A DNA stretch of 64,000 nt from Cichorium intybus (Eukaryota; Streptophyta; Magnoliopsida; Asterales; Asteraceae): contig JAKNSD010000063.1 of the NCBI GenBank assembly GCA_023525715.1, forward strand, positions 124,001-188,000, in the 5' to 3' direction. Made by a program: the position numbers and the translations under genes. Positions within the stretch are counted from its first letter, which is position 1; each line of letters begins with the position of its first letter. Below are positions 23,903 to 35,031 of this stretch, in pieces. The notes beneath the pieces are model-generated. The model did no database searches. It was not told the DNA's origin and saw only the letters and a list, made by a program, of their open reading frames with translations.

Positions 23903-26050
23903 ATGCAGATGAACTATTCTCTGAATGTTGCCAACAGCGTTGGAAGCTCTAATCGAGCTCCCATACTCATTCCAACAGAGTATAATGGCTGGGTATCTCG
24001 TATGCGCAACTATCTCAAAACCAAAGGGAAAGATGTTTGGCGTTCAGTCGAAGAAGGACCACACCTTCCAACATACACCCCTAGACCAGACACTGCAGAA
24101 GAGGCTCTAGGTGGCACTTCTCATCCAAGGCTAACTCCCTTGGATATAGAGAAAATGGATAACGACCAAGTCGCTTTCACCGAAATCCAGTGTGGAATTC
24201 CTCCTGAACTCTTCGATCTCATACAAAACTGTACTACAGCTTAACAGATCTGGGTTCTCTTGCAAAATATGTTTTTAGGAACAGAAGAAGCAAAAGATCA
24301 AAAGCTGGTTTCAAGTCTCTCAGAATACACTCACTTCTCAGCATTTCCCGGTGAATCACTAAGACAAGCATTCACCCGGTTCTCCATAATTGTGACAAGA
24401 CTTCTAAGTTCAGGAGCAGAAAGAACCAATCAGGAAATCAATCATAGATTTCTTGAAGGACTTGGAAAGGACTGGATGCTCGTCAAAATGATACTTCAAG
24501 ATTCAGGAAAGTTGAAGACTTTCAACATGTATCGACTGTACAACAACCTCATTGGACAAGAAAACGATATAAAAAACAATCAACAACAGCAACGACTTGG
24601 TGGACCTCTGGCTTTAGTTGCTGGACATAACTATTCAACGATGGGCAACAACCCTCAGCAACTGGTACAATATCAGCAAGCATCTCAGCAACAAACCAAC
24701 CAGAACATTCCTCTACCACAGCTTGCTCCCACTCAAAACTTGCCACAACCTCAGCAACCAAATCCTATACCTTCATATCATCCCTCTCAGCCTCAAATGT
24801 CGTACCCTTCAAACTATCAAAACCCATCGGTTCAATACCAATCATCACAAGTCTCTCAACCATCCATTCAATCAAAATCTCCAACTCTTGCACTTCCAGC
24901 ACCAGTACAAACTACTGAATCATACTACTCAAAATACGATGAAGCAGAAGAAGCAGCTTATCAACATGAGATTGCTATGATCAGTCAGAAGTTCAACAGA
25001 ATACCATCACATTCCGGCCCAAAGAAGAACTACCGTCCTTCAAATCAAAATTCTGACTATCAACCCAGAAGCAATTATCAGAAAGGGCATCAACAATCTG
25101 ATCAGAATCGTTACTATCAGAAACCAGAAAATCAACAACAAGAAAAACAAAAGACAGCTCCAGCAGACAGCACCAATCAAGTCCCAACTTCCGAGAAGAA
25201 AGAATCAGAAGTAATCAAATGCCACAACTGCGGAGGACTATGGCACTATGCTGCTGACTGTAGAGCACCAAGGAATTATCCGAAAGCAAAAGAAGAAGAA
25301 AAGGTCAAAGCATTTGTAGCTTCCGGGAACGTCGAGATCTGGTCATCAGGAGATGATGATGAGTAGTTTGAAAACAAGCGAAAATGAGGAAAAGGATTTG
25401 GAGAATGCATGATGGTACAGGCAAATCGAGAAACTCCAATCCCAAGACTAGCAAGCTCCAAACATCTCGAAAACACCACCGAATCGTCATCTTCTTACAT
25501 GCCGAAGAACTACGCCTTCATGGTCAACCACAAAACAAGCAAAGGTGTAAGTATTATCGAACAGGTACGTAATATGCTTCATACACATCAAATCTACTCT
25601 AATAATCTAGAACCTGCTCTAGAAAAAATATCTAACACTTATGCAGATGCCTTAGCTGCATACCAGTGGGTTCTGGAAGAAAGGGACGATGGGTATGACG
25701 AGGTGATAAAGTTGAATAATAGACTAGAAGATAAAAAGCTATTTTGTGATAAACTTACTGCTGATTTGAAGATCGAACAAACTTCTAGGACTTTGTTAGA
25801 AAACTCAAATCAGCTTTTGACATCACAAAGGGATTTAGCCCGAAGTGATAATGTAAGATTAAACAAATTAGTAGATCAGTTGTATCATGCGACTGAAGTT
25901 TTCAAATCTCATGCTAATACTAACACTTCAGAAAACACTTTCAATTGGGGATGGGCAAGAAAAACCACAAATAAAAACTATCCTATATACAACAGAAAAA
26001 CTCCATTCTTTCAGTACCCTTCAAATGAATATGATGATAAACACGATTAG
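23903..26050 (+). pseudogene. Inner element: gag
   Basis: A single reading frame with interruptions. The N-terminus (PILIPTEYNGWVSRMRNYL) is a copia gag domain. A premature TAA lies at 24242-24244. After a Gln/Pro-rich region comes a CCHC zinc knuckle, CHNCGGLWHYAADC, near 25230. A TAG at 25364-25366 and further stops near 25384 follow. The frame then continues as a coiled-coil-like stretch (LEPALEKISNTYADALAAYQ and following). Gag would package the element RNA. Confidence 0.88.
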
Positions 26051-27362
26051 GACATAACCAAGAATCTTTCTAAAAACCCTATTGATGAATCAGAAAATGC
26101 CACTTCTGAGTCAAAAATAGGAGTTAACATTCCTTTCTCATATTTCTCAGAAGCAGACACTGTCAAAATCAACAAATTGTCTACAACTTCAGTCCCATTC
26201 ATGCCTAGACATATGGCCACAGTCACAAACTATCCACCGTCAAGCTCTCAGCAACACTCTTTAATAAAAAATCAACAAAGTAACTGTGTTCCTGAAGAAT
26301 GTATTCCAGATTATAAGAACTTGGAAAATTCAGATAAAGAGAAAGTTGATGAGAAAATTGAAATGGAAAAGTCCCCAGGCAGTATCATCATTAAAAATGA
26401 TTTTAACAAAATTATAATCAGAAACCCTAATGTTGCTGATATGTTTAATATGACTTCCGAACCTTCAAGTTCTGACACTAAGTCATCAGAAGACAGATCA
26501 AAACATAATTCTTCAAACAATCCAATCAAAATTTCGCTCAAAAAACTTAAAGTCAATTATGAGGGGACAAGCTCCCTGAATGATTCTTTATCTGACTCTT
26601 CCCCAAGAGAAATTTTTCAAAAAGGAAAAGGAAAGAATATAACCAAACAAGGAATAAAACCAATCCTAAACAGAAAAGATCCCAGATCTCCTCGATCTCA
26701 CGCAATATTTGAACAGAAAAAATGCTTCTACACTCAGAAACGATCAGAAGCTAATTCAACTATTGTCACTCCAAGTCATACTCAGAGATCAACTTCTTCC
26801 ACATCACGAAAGTACATGTATCCACAAGGGATTACTTCCAACTCCAAAAATCAAACCCATTCAACAATTTCAAAATATCAGAAATTCAGACTACACCTCA
26901 GAATTTCCAAAACTAACAAGAAATTCAAAAAATACTCATAATAGTTACACAATCTCTAAGAAACCCATGAATGAATTCCCTAAATCATTTTCAAGTATCA
27001 TCAGAAGCAATAAGCTAACCTCAAATGTTATCGAAACCCAGATTCAAAACTACAATCGTTCTAAAACTACTCCTAGAATTTTAAAACGACAACAAAATTA
27101 TACTTGCTGTCATTGTTGCAAACATCCTTCTAAAACAATCAGTGTTACAAATTTAAAAAATCCTAGCCATTCAATGAAAAACTACTCTCCAAAACTTCCA
27201 AAGAGATTTGTTCAAAAATGGATCATAAAAACACCCACTTCTGAGTCAAAATTATCTCTTAAAATTGAAACTCCCATCAAATCAATTGTCGAAAATAAAT
27301 CTTCCATGTCTGTAAAAGCAAATGGGACCAAGCAAGTTTGGGTACCCAAACTAACTGTCTAA
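26051..27362 (+). pseudogene. Inner element: gag-pol linker region
   Basis: Low-complexity Ser/Lys/Asn-rich coding sequence in two successive frames, ending in KQVWVPKLTV. The same KQ[VI]WVP anchor stands before the protease in the outer element (about 42420). A frame change near 26890 and another at about 27350 separate it from gag and protease. Confidence 0.75.
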
Positions 27363-27802
27363 TCTTTCAGGCATTCAGTACTGAAGAGCAGGATGACGAA
27401 TGGCTAATAGATAGTGCCTGCTCAATACACATGACCGGAAGATTGGAGTTTCTAAGATATTACAGAGAAGTCAGCTTTGGAGGATACGTCGTCACATTCG
27501 GAAATGACGCAAACGGCATCATCAAAGGCTATGGTGTACTTACAAACGAAAACTTCACCATTCAGAAGGTTGCCTACGTTCTCAGACTTAAGCACAATCT
27601 CATAAGCGTAGGTCAACTGGTCAGCACCGGTCTTCGAGTTGAATTCGACAATGAATTTAGTTACATCATGACAGGCAACAGAGACAGATGTCTAATAAAA
27701 TCTACAAGACAACTCAACATGTTTCCATTAGACATCTCTATGTTTATCGGAAAACCAAGACTTTGCCTATTGACAAAAGCACACTCCGAAATCAGTTGGT
27801 AA
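27363..27802 (+). pseudogene. Inner element: protease
   Basis: The frame reads DEWLIDSACSIHMTGR, the copia aspartic protease active-site region, with DSA where DSG is usual, then VAYVLRLKHNLISVGQL. After KAHSEISW the frame stops, because the HH half of the integrase zinc-binding region is deleted. Confidence 0.85.
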
Positions 27803-28902
27803 CAGGAGAAATGGTCAGAGGAATGCCACTTCTGAGGTTTGACAATGAAAACTTATGTGCAGCTTGCGCATTTGGCAAGCAAAAGAAGAAACCTCACAAA
27901 TCAATCACCGACTCAGGCATTACTCGTCCACTAGAACTTCTTCACATGGATCTTTGCGGTCCATCAACAGTTGCCAGTATAAATCACAAGAAATACATCC
28001 TGGTTATCGTGGACGACTACTCCCGATTCACGTGGGTATTTTTCTTAAGATTAAAATCAAACACCTTCCCAGAACTCAGAAACTTTATTACATCAATCGA
28101 ACTCAAGATTCAACTTCCAGTAAGAAGAATCCGAAGTGATAATGGAACTGAGTTCAACAATAAGCAAATTGAAGAATTTCTGACATCCAAAGGAATAGAG
28201 CACAACTTCTCAGCACCATATACACCTCAACAAAACGGTGTCATAGAAAGAAGAAACAGAACTTTAGTGGCAGCAGCTCGATCAATGCTGACATTTGCAA
28301 ATCTTCCTCTAACCTTCTGGGCAGAAGCAATGGCAACTGCATGCTTTGTTCAAAATCGATCCATTGTCAACAAAAGACTACAAATGACTCCCTATGAAGT
28401 ATTAAACGGAAGAAAACCTAATGTCAAATTCTTTCATATATTTGGCTGCCAGTGCTTCATTAAAAATAACAAAGATCATTTAGGAAAATTCGCACCCAAA
28501 AGTGATGAAGCAATATTCATGGGATATTCATCAAAATCAGTAGCCTATCGTGTTCTAAACAAGAGAACACGAGTTATCGAAGAAAGTTTTGACATTGAAT
28601 TTGACGACCAATACCAATGGAGAAAGAAGAATCAAGATATTCTATATGTAATGGAAAATGATGTTCCAGTGGGACATCGACCCATTCATACAGTTGAAAT
28701 TGATTACGACTTACTCTTTGATCCATCAGAAACAGCAAAAGAAGCCGAAGTTGTTCATTCTCCTGATGCAATTCAGCAAATCATCTCAGCATCAGGACCA
28801 ACCACTTCCTCAGAACCTACCGCATCCGAAGATCAAACAGATCTTCCGATAAACACTCCAACAATCGAGGGGGAGCCTCTGCTCCCTTCTCCGAATCATT
28901 AG
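27797..28902 (+). pseudogene. Inner element: integrase
   Basis: It resumes at LVTGEMVRGMPLL with the CC half of the zinc-binding region (CAACAFGKQKKK) but without its HH half. The core is well preserved: LLHMDLCGPSTV, RRIRSDNGTEFNN and PYTPQQNGVIERRNR carry the D, D and E residues. The C-terminal part follows (FHIFGCQCFIKN, GYSSKSVAYRVLNKR). It ends at a TAG at 28900-28902. Confidence 0.9.
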
Positions 28903-30309
28903 ACTCAGAAGGAACCATCGATCCCAGCAATCTCTGAGGGGGAGTCTAGACTCCCTACACATGTAGATGGAATACCTCAATCCGAGAGTGACCATCAACC
29001 CTCAGAAGATACCTCATCAGTAGATATCCCATCATAAAATGTCACAGCCCACTCCTCTGATGCAATGATTAATAATTCACCGGTCTTTATATTTGAAGCC
29101 GATGAGAATACATCAGCTGAAGAATCACAAATTCAAAACACCACTTCTGAAGACACCCACTTCATTCAAGATATCTCCCTTCCTATTTCTGATCCAGCCC
29201 TCCTTCCTCGCTTACACAAATGGACTCGGAGTCATCCTCCGAACCAAATCATCGGAAATCCCTCATCCAAGGTTCAGACAAGATCAAAGAAATCAATTCA
29301 GGACGAATGTCACTATGCCGCATACATCAGCAAAGTTGAACCAAAGATACTCCTAGATGCTCTACACGACGACGATTGGATCAAAGCCATGCAAGAAGAA
29401 CTATCAGAATTCAAAAGAAACAACGTCTGTGATCTTGTTCCGAGACCCTCCAATCATAGAGTCATCGATACTAGATGGGTGTTCCGAAACAAACTTGATG
29501 ACATGGGCACTGTAGTCAGAAACAAAGCCAGATTAGTGGCAAAAGGATATAGTTAGATCGAAGGACTTGACTATGATGAAACGTATGCACCAGTTGCTAG
29601 ACTAGAAGCCATTCGGATCTTTCTAGCCTACGATGCTCACAATAATATTATTGTACATCAAATGGATGTAAAAAGTGCATTTCTTCAAGGTGATCTTCAA
29701 TAAACAATCTATCTTCAACAACCTCCGAGTTTCGAAGATCTATCACGACCTAACCATGTGTATCGTCTGAATAAGGCAGTATATGGTCTAAAACAATCAC
29801 CCAGAGCTTGGTATGAAACGCTATCAACCTTTCTAGTCTCATCAGGATACAGAAGAGGAGTCATTGATCCGACATTCTTTGTTCGATCCCATCAAAATCA
29901 CATCATGATCGTCCAAGTCTATGTAGATGATATCATCTTCGGATCAACAAATCAAGCAATGGTTGATGAATTTGCAAAGGTGATGACAGAAAAATTCCAC
30001 ATGAGAATGAATCGAGAAATAAACTTCATCTTAGGCCTTCAAATCACACAAACCAAAAGAGGAATATTTATACATCAAGAAAAATATACAAATGAACTTC
30101 TGAAGAAATTTTCCCTTGAAAATTGTTCTACTGCTAATGTTCCGATATCCACCAATCATAAAATATTTGCAGACCCCGAAGGCGAGCCAGTAGACCATAA
30201 GTTACATCGAGGGATGATAGGCTCACTATTGTACTTAACCGCAAGTAGACCCGACATCATGTTTTCAACTTGCCTGTGTGCCAGATATCAAGCTGCTCCG
30301 AAAATGTAA
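28903..30309 (+). pseudogene. Inner element: linker and reverse transcriptase
   Basis: The same frame as integrase continues past stops at 28900 and 29035. It reads ARLVAKGYS, then a TAG at 29554-29556, YAPVARLEAIRIFLAYDAH, MDVKSAFLQGDL, a TAA at 29701-29703, KAVYGLKQSPRAWYETL, the catalytic QVYVDDIIFGSTN and FILGLQITQTKRG. It ends at a TAA at 30307-30309. The order and spacing fit Sirevirus reverse transcriptase (RVT_2). Confidence 0.92.
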
Positions 30310-30882
30310 CATCTAACAGCAGTGAAGCAAATATTCAAATATCTCAGAGGGACTAAGGCAATGAGACTATGGTATCCAATCGGAGACAACTTTAAACTCC
30401 AAGCATTCACCGATTCGAACCATGCCGGATGCAAATTGGATCGGAAAAGCACATCCGGAGGCTGACAATTCCTTAGTGGAAGATTAGTCAGCTGGTCCTC
30501 CAAGAAACAAAATTGTGTTGCATTGTCGTCAGCAGAAGCAGAATATGTGGCTGCATCCACCTGCTATTCACAAGTTCTCTGGATGAAAACTCAGCTAATG
30601 GATTATGGTTATCGATTCCTTCAAGTTCCTATCTATTGTGACTCCAAGAGTGCCATAGCTATTTCTCACAATCCTATTCAGCACTCTATCACCAAACACA
30701 TCGATCTGAGATATCACTTCATCAAGGATCAAATCTTAGAAGGTAACATCAAACTCTATTTTATTCCCACCGATGAACAAGTCGCTGATGTCTTCACAAA
30801 AGCCTTAGATTCCACTAAATTCAACAATTTTCTGGATAAGTTGGGTATGTTAAATCCTGACTCTGACTTCTTTAGAGAATGA
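30310..30882 (+). pseudogene. Inner element: RNase H
   Basis: The frame holds FKLQAFTDSNHAGCKLDRKS, then a TGA at 30463-30465, SSAEAEYVAASTCYSQ, IYCDSKSAIAISHNP, KHIDLRYHFIKDQ and ADVFTKALDSTKFNNF, a complete copia RNase H apart from the stop. The terminal stop is at 30880-30882. Confidence 0.92.
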
Positions 30883-31221
30883 TTGTCAGTTTCTGATTAT
30901 CATCCTCTCAGCAGATAAGTCAACTCTAAGCAAACTCTGACTATCCTCTCAGAACCTTAAGCCTTCCGATTTTTCTCATAATAGTCTCAGAAAACTTATC
31001 TCAATACTTTCAATCACAATTTACCAACACACACATAAAAGCCAAATTTACTTTCATTAAGATAAATAAACATTACATTCACTGAATCCATTAAGTCATA
31101 CACCTAAACATCTCAAAAACATATGACTTAAGATTCCATTACAAAAAGACAACTAAAAAAAACAAACATCAAAAACAAAAGATGATCATTTCTTCTCCCC
31201 TTCCCCCTAATGCTTGTTGTA

Positions 31222-31623
31222 CTACCACTTTGGAGGATGGCCATACGCAAAGCTCTTTGTGATTCGCACAGACGAATCACACACTCGAACAGTCTTCCCG
31301 TCTAGCAGCACAACATCATAAACATCATCTCCGACCACGTCGTCGATGACACCGGCCCACCACCCTTGTCGATCCCATGCATCGACATACTCTCCGACCT
31401 TGTATTCTACTATCACATTCGGTGGAATAGGGCGAAGAAGACCGTATTTAACTCGCACGATCATCATCTTTCTGGTGGTATTGTCCGGCAAGCACCTCAG
31501 CTGCACCTCACACCGTCGTTTCCAAGTTTTTGTGATCACCCCTTCATAAAATCCTCCAGCAAAATCTCCATATGTCAGCTTCACCTCAACCTCATCAAAA
31601 CATTTGAAGAAGAATCGAGCCAT
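31222..31623 (-). CDS. Antisense tandem-Agenet (Tudor-like) domain ORF
   Basis: An uninterrupted 133-codon frame runs opposite to the host element. Residues about 8-60 (VEVKLTYGDFAGGFYEGVI to LLRPIPP) and 68-125 (VEYKVGEYVDAWDRQGWWAG to VCDSSVRI) form two Agenet repeats like those of plant DUF724-type proteins, which have the same DAW...GWW, LRP.PP and closing GH..PKW landmarks. Agenet pairs belong to the Royal (Tudor) fold and are known to bind modified histone tails or other ligands; the ligand here is unknown. The start is ATG at 31623. It lies 340 bp beyond the pol stop and converges on it. A damaged paralogue is 0.6 kb upstream. It may have been captured from a host gene. Confidence 0.8.
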   Translation of the reverse strand: MARFFFKCFDEVEVKLTYGDFAGGFYEGVITKTWKRRCEVQLRCLPDNTTRKMMIVRVKYGLLRPIPPNVIVEYKVGEYVDAWDRQGWWAGVIDDVVGDDVYDVVLLDGKTVRVCDSSVRITKSFAYGHPPKW

Positions 31624-32187
31624 GTTGAAAGCAAATTAGATTTAGTTGATTTTGTTCTTGATACGAGTGGTTAAACATTCAGTCGAAACCCCTTTTTATA
31701 ACCAACGTACATGCCCATTCATCTTCTCTAACACATTTACTTAGAGGTCATAATGACCCTAGTGGGTAGTTAATGCACCCGTCACATCAGCATCATGGCC
31801 TAAACCGTTGATTAGACGGTTCGGCAACTTTGACGGCGTAATGGATAAACCGCTCGTGCTCCCATACTGATTGTTCTCCTTTCCCAAAACTGACACATCC
31901 TCACCTAACCCTCCAAATCCCTCTCTCTATACTTTTCCCCCTAAAAACGGCAAATTTTGTCTTCTCTCCGAACTTTTCTCATCTCTGACTTCTTCCTACA
32001 CACTTTCTGAATGAAAAGTTCTGAATCCCATTCATACACAAACAAACAACATAACTTGCTTTCATTCATCCAAAACATTTCAACATACAACAAAATCAAT
32101 GTTTACATAATCCTAGTCATACAAGCAAACATACAGTCTGATACAAGACACATAAAACATCGGGAGATCAACAGTCTTTCCCTATCA

Positions 32188-32585
32188 TCAGAGCTTATAG
32201 TATTGCCACATCGGAGTCTCTCTAAGATGATACCTCTGATGAATCCTCAGTTCCGACTCATCAACAAACAGACGAGTCCCATCCACTAACACCACATGGA
32301 ACTGATTGAATGGTGTCTTTCTCGAAATAGCAGCTGGCCACCATCCTCGCCGATACCACACCTCCACAAAATCAAACTGCTTGAACTCCACCAAAACCTT
32401 AAGAGGAACAGGTTGCAGATATGCAAAGTCCACATGCATATTCAAAGGACCACCAGTGGATCCATCAGTCAACGTTGTCATCTTTACTTCATAACGATGA
32501 TTTCATAAACTGCACCAGCAAACTCACCATCTTGCATTCTAACCTCCACCTTCTCATCACGATTGAACGGACGTCTTGAAGCCAT
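32188..32585 (-). pseudogene. Second antisense Agenet ORF, frameshifted
   Basis: The ATG at 32585 opens RDEKVEVRMQDGEFAGAVYE, the first Agenet strand region, and stops after 33 codons. The rest is open in another frame from 32481: PLKVLVEFKQFDFVEVWYRR, RGWWPAAI, VVLVDGTRLFVDESELRI, ending HLRETPMWQYYKL. Compared with the intact neighbour, a few codons are missing at the break, so a short deletion with frame loss is likely. Both ORFs share length, strand and order, which points to a tandem duplication or a two-gene cassette. Confidence 0.75.
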
Positions 32586-33590
32586 GATTAATTCTTCAAA
32601 ATCTTCACTTGTGTGATTTCTAAGTGTCGTGAACAACCCCCTTTTATTACCACTTTCCCCTTACCTCTTCTTGACACCTCATCACTTCGAGATCAGTAAT
32701 TTAGAGATGCGATACATGATTTGACTACCTATTTTAGACAGTCTGCATCATAGTTTATCTCCATAGAAATGATATGACAACTCCTAAAATTATCCATTGC
32801 ACAACAGCACTCAGAAACCAAGTTCTGAATTTTTTTTCCTCCGAACCACAATCGGAACCTCTTGCTTCTGATCCATAGCTCTCCGAGATACTACCTTACT
32901 CTCCGAACCTTCAAAACTCAGAACCTAACCCTCGGCATGTTTAGTACTGACTACTTTCCACATCTCAGAGCCATCAGAACATTTCACTCAGAATTTCCTC
33001 TTTCTGATCATCTCAGAACCTACCAGACCATTTCCTCTCCGAACCTACCTCCTTACAATTTCAATTTTTTCTCACCATCTCAGAACGCACAACTCTACTG
33101 ACTTACGATTTCACTCAGAATTTCTTCTTTCTGATCAAGTCAGAACTATCACACTCATACCAGTCCGTACCCTAGACACCTCACCTCGACATATTTAATA
33201 CGAGAATGCAAATTAAATACGACAACATTTAATACCCAATAATTAAAATCCATATAATCCATTTTTTCTCCAACGGATATTCTCTCTGCCACACATGTCC
33301 ATACTTTAATGGACCATCCCTTTTCATCATTTCTTTGCATTTAATGCCAAGCATACATTTTTCTGACACAACTGTTCACACGTCCCTTCATTTCCGCAAC
33401 CCGACGATTTCTTACACTTTTTCAAATAGCTATAACCGTTCCCTCTTATTTCAATCGCTCACACTTCTTCATCTTCCACAACACTCCCTCTCTATTCTCA
33501 TATATCTCTCTCACCACCGCTTTCAACTTCTCAACCCTAAAATATCTAAAACCTTCCATCACTCTTCATCTCTTACATCCAAATTCTTCA
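32586..33590. other. Divergent intergenic region in the inner element
   Basis: Non-coding, rich in TCTCAGAA/TCCGAAC words. It separates the minus-strand Agenet ORFs from the plus-strand third ORF, so it may hold promoters for both. No clear TATA box can be assigned. Confidence 0.5.
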
Positions 33591-34450
33591 ATGGCCTCCC
33601 AATCCAAGAGCGACAATGAGACTATCAATGTTGCACTCTCCAACCTCTACATTTCAGACGATCTCAAAGCTTACAAACCACACCTACGTGTTCTTCTTCA
33701 CATACTCTCAAGACACACACTGGCTAAAGCTTTCTTTCACCCTCCTCCTTCTATTCCAGTCTCCTTACTATAAGAAATCGTCTCTTCCGCCACCAAGTGT
33801 CCCTCCGGTTACGCCGTGACACTACACGACGATCAACGTATCGTCATCCACAAGAAAATCTTTGCAGAAGCCCTAAATATCCCATACTACGAATCCACTT
33901 TTGACCAACCAACCGACGGTGATCTCAAATCCATGATCTACAATATGGGGTATATGTATGATTTGCCAAAATTATTTCACATGTCTAAAGGACACATCTC
34001 CCCTCTATGGCAATGTCTCATACATTATATCATTAAGTGCTTAACTGGTAAACTGGGCGGTACATACCCTCCTCCTTGAAACCAACTGGTCAAATTCACT
34101 CAGCACGTTTCTGGGCTATGTGCATCAAACACGTCTATCAGAAGCTTCAACTCACCATTCCGACACCCATATCAGATGCCGACAAATTGGTCATACCTAA
34201 AGCCAAACCCTACACTACCAAAACAGACTCTATATTTGGGAAAATCCACAGACTGCCTGCCGAATTACTAAAGTTGGCTGATCCAACAGACCCTGCTGTC
34301 ATTTCTCACATCAATTCTACTGAAGGAGTAGCTGCTTATCCACCTCACTCTCTCAAACAATGTGAGGCCCCCAAGAAACTCAAGAAGAAAGCTTCTGAAT
34401 CCTCTCTATCCAAGCAACCACCCAAAAAGAAGCAACGAAAAGTCAAAACA
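33591..34450 (+). pseudogene. Inner element third ORF: N-terminal domain
   Basis: ATG at 33591 starts MASQSKSDNETINVALSNL. A TAA at 33771-33773 interrupts the frame, which then continues (TLHDDQRIVIHKKIFAEAL, SPLWQCLIHYIIKCLTG). A frame change near 34075 leads to HSARFWAMCIKHVYQKLQL and the basic patch KKLKKKASE ... PPKKKQRKVK at about 34370-34445. The FWA[MI] motif, the cysteine-containing helix before it and the basic patch also occur in this order in the outer element third ORF. No signal peptide is seen. The basic patch could be a nuclear localisation signal. Function unknown. Confidence 0.7.
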
Positions 34451-34469
34451 ATACCTCTTTCATTAACTC

Positions 34470-34665
34470 TTTCTATTCTGATATCCCCCTTTCTACTTGT
34501 CAGAAGTTTCTCACTTCTGATATCCCCTTTTCTACTTGTCAGAAGTTTCTCACTTCTGATATCCCTCTTTCTACTTGTCAGAAGTTTCTCACTTCTGATA
34601 TCCCTCTTTCTACTTGTCAGAAGTTTCTCACTTCTGATATCTCACTTCTGATATCTCTCTTTTTG
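34470..34665 (+). repeat. 39-bp tandem repeat array
   Basis: About four copies of a unit beginning CTTCTGATATCCC and containing ACTTGTCAGAAGTTTCTCA. The period is a multiple of three, so the open frame encodes a 13-residue repeat (SFSLLISPFLLVR). It lies after the basic patch, in a stretch without a partner in the outer element. A possible intron follows (donor AAGGTATGT near 34974, acceptor TTAG at 35031). Confidence 0.8.
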
Positions 34666-35031
34666 ACATCCCTCTTTATCCCTTCTTATTTATCAGAAGT
34701 AACTCACTTCTGAGTTTCCCTTTTCCCTTTGTCAGAAGGTTCTCATTTCACTTGTCTCTGAATCATCCATTAACCTCTTGACAAGAATTCTCTGTTCTCA
34801 AAGATCATTGATCACCACATTTTAAAATCTATGGATTCCATATGTCTCACCTTCTCTCTATGCTCATTTAACAGAAAATAAAAACAACAATTGATTACTT
34901 TATCACGGTTTCAAAGCAATACGCAATTCATATATCTATAATACTGTGCATTCAAATCAATTTTGATTCTCTAAGGTATGTATTGCATCTAAAATACACA
35001 ATTGTTATCTGACTTGCATTCTTTCATGTTA

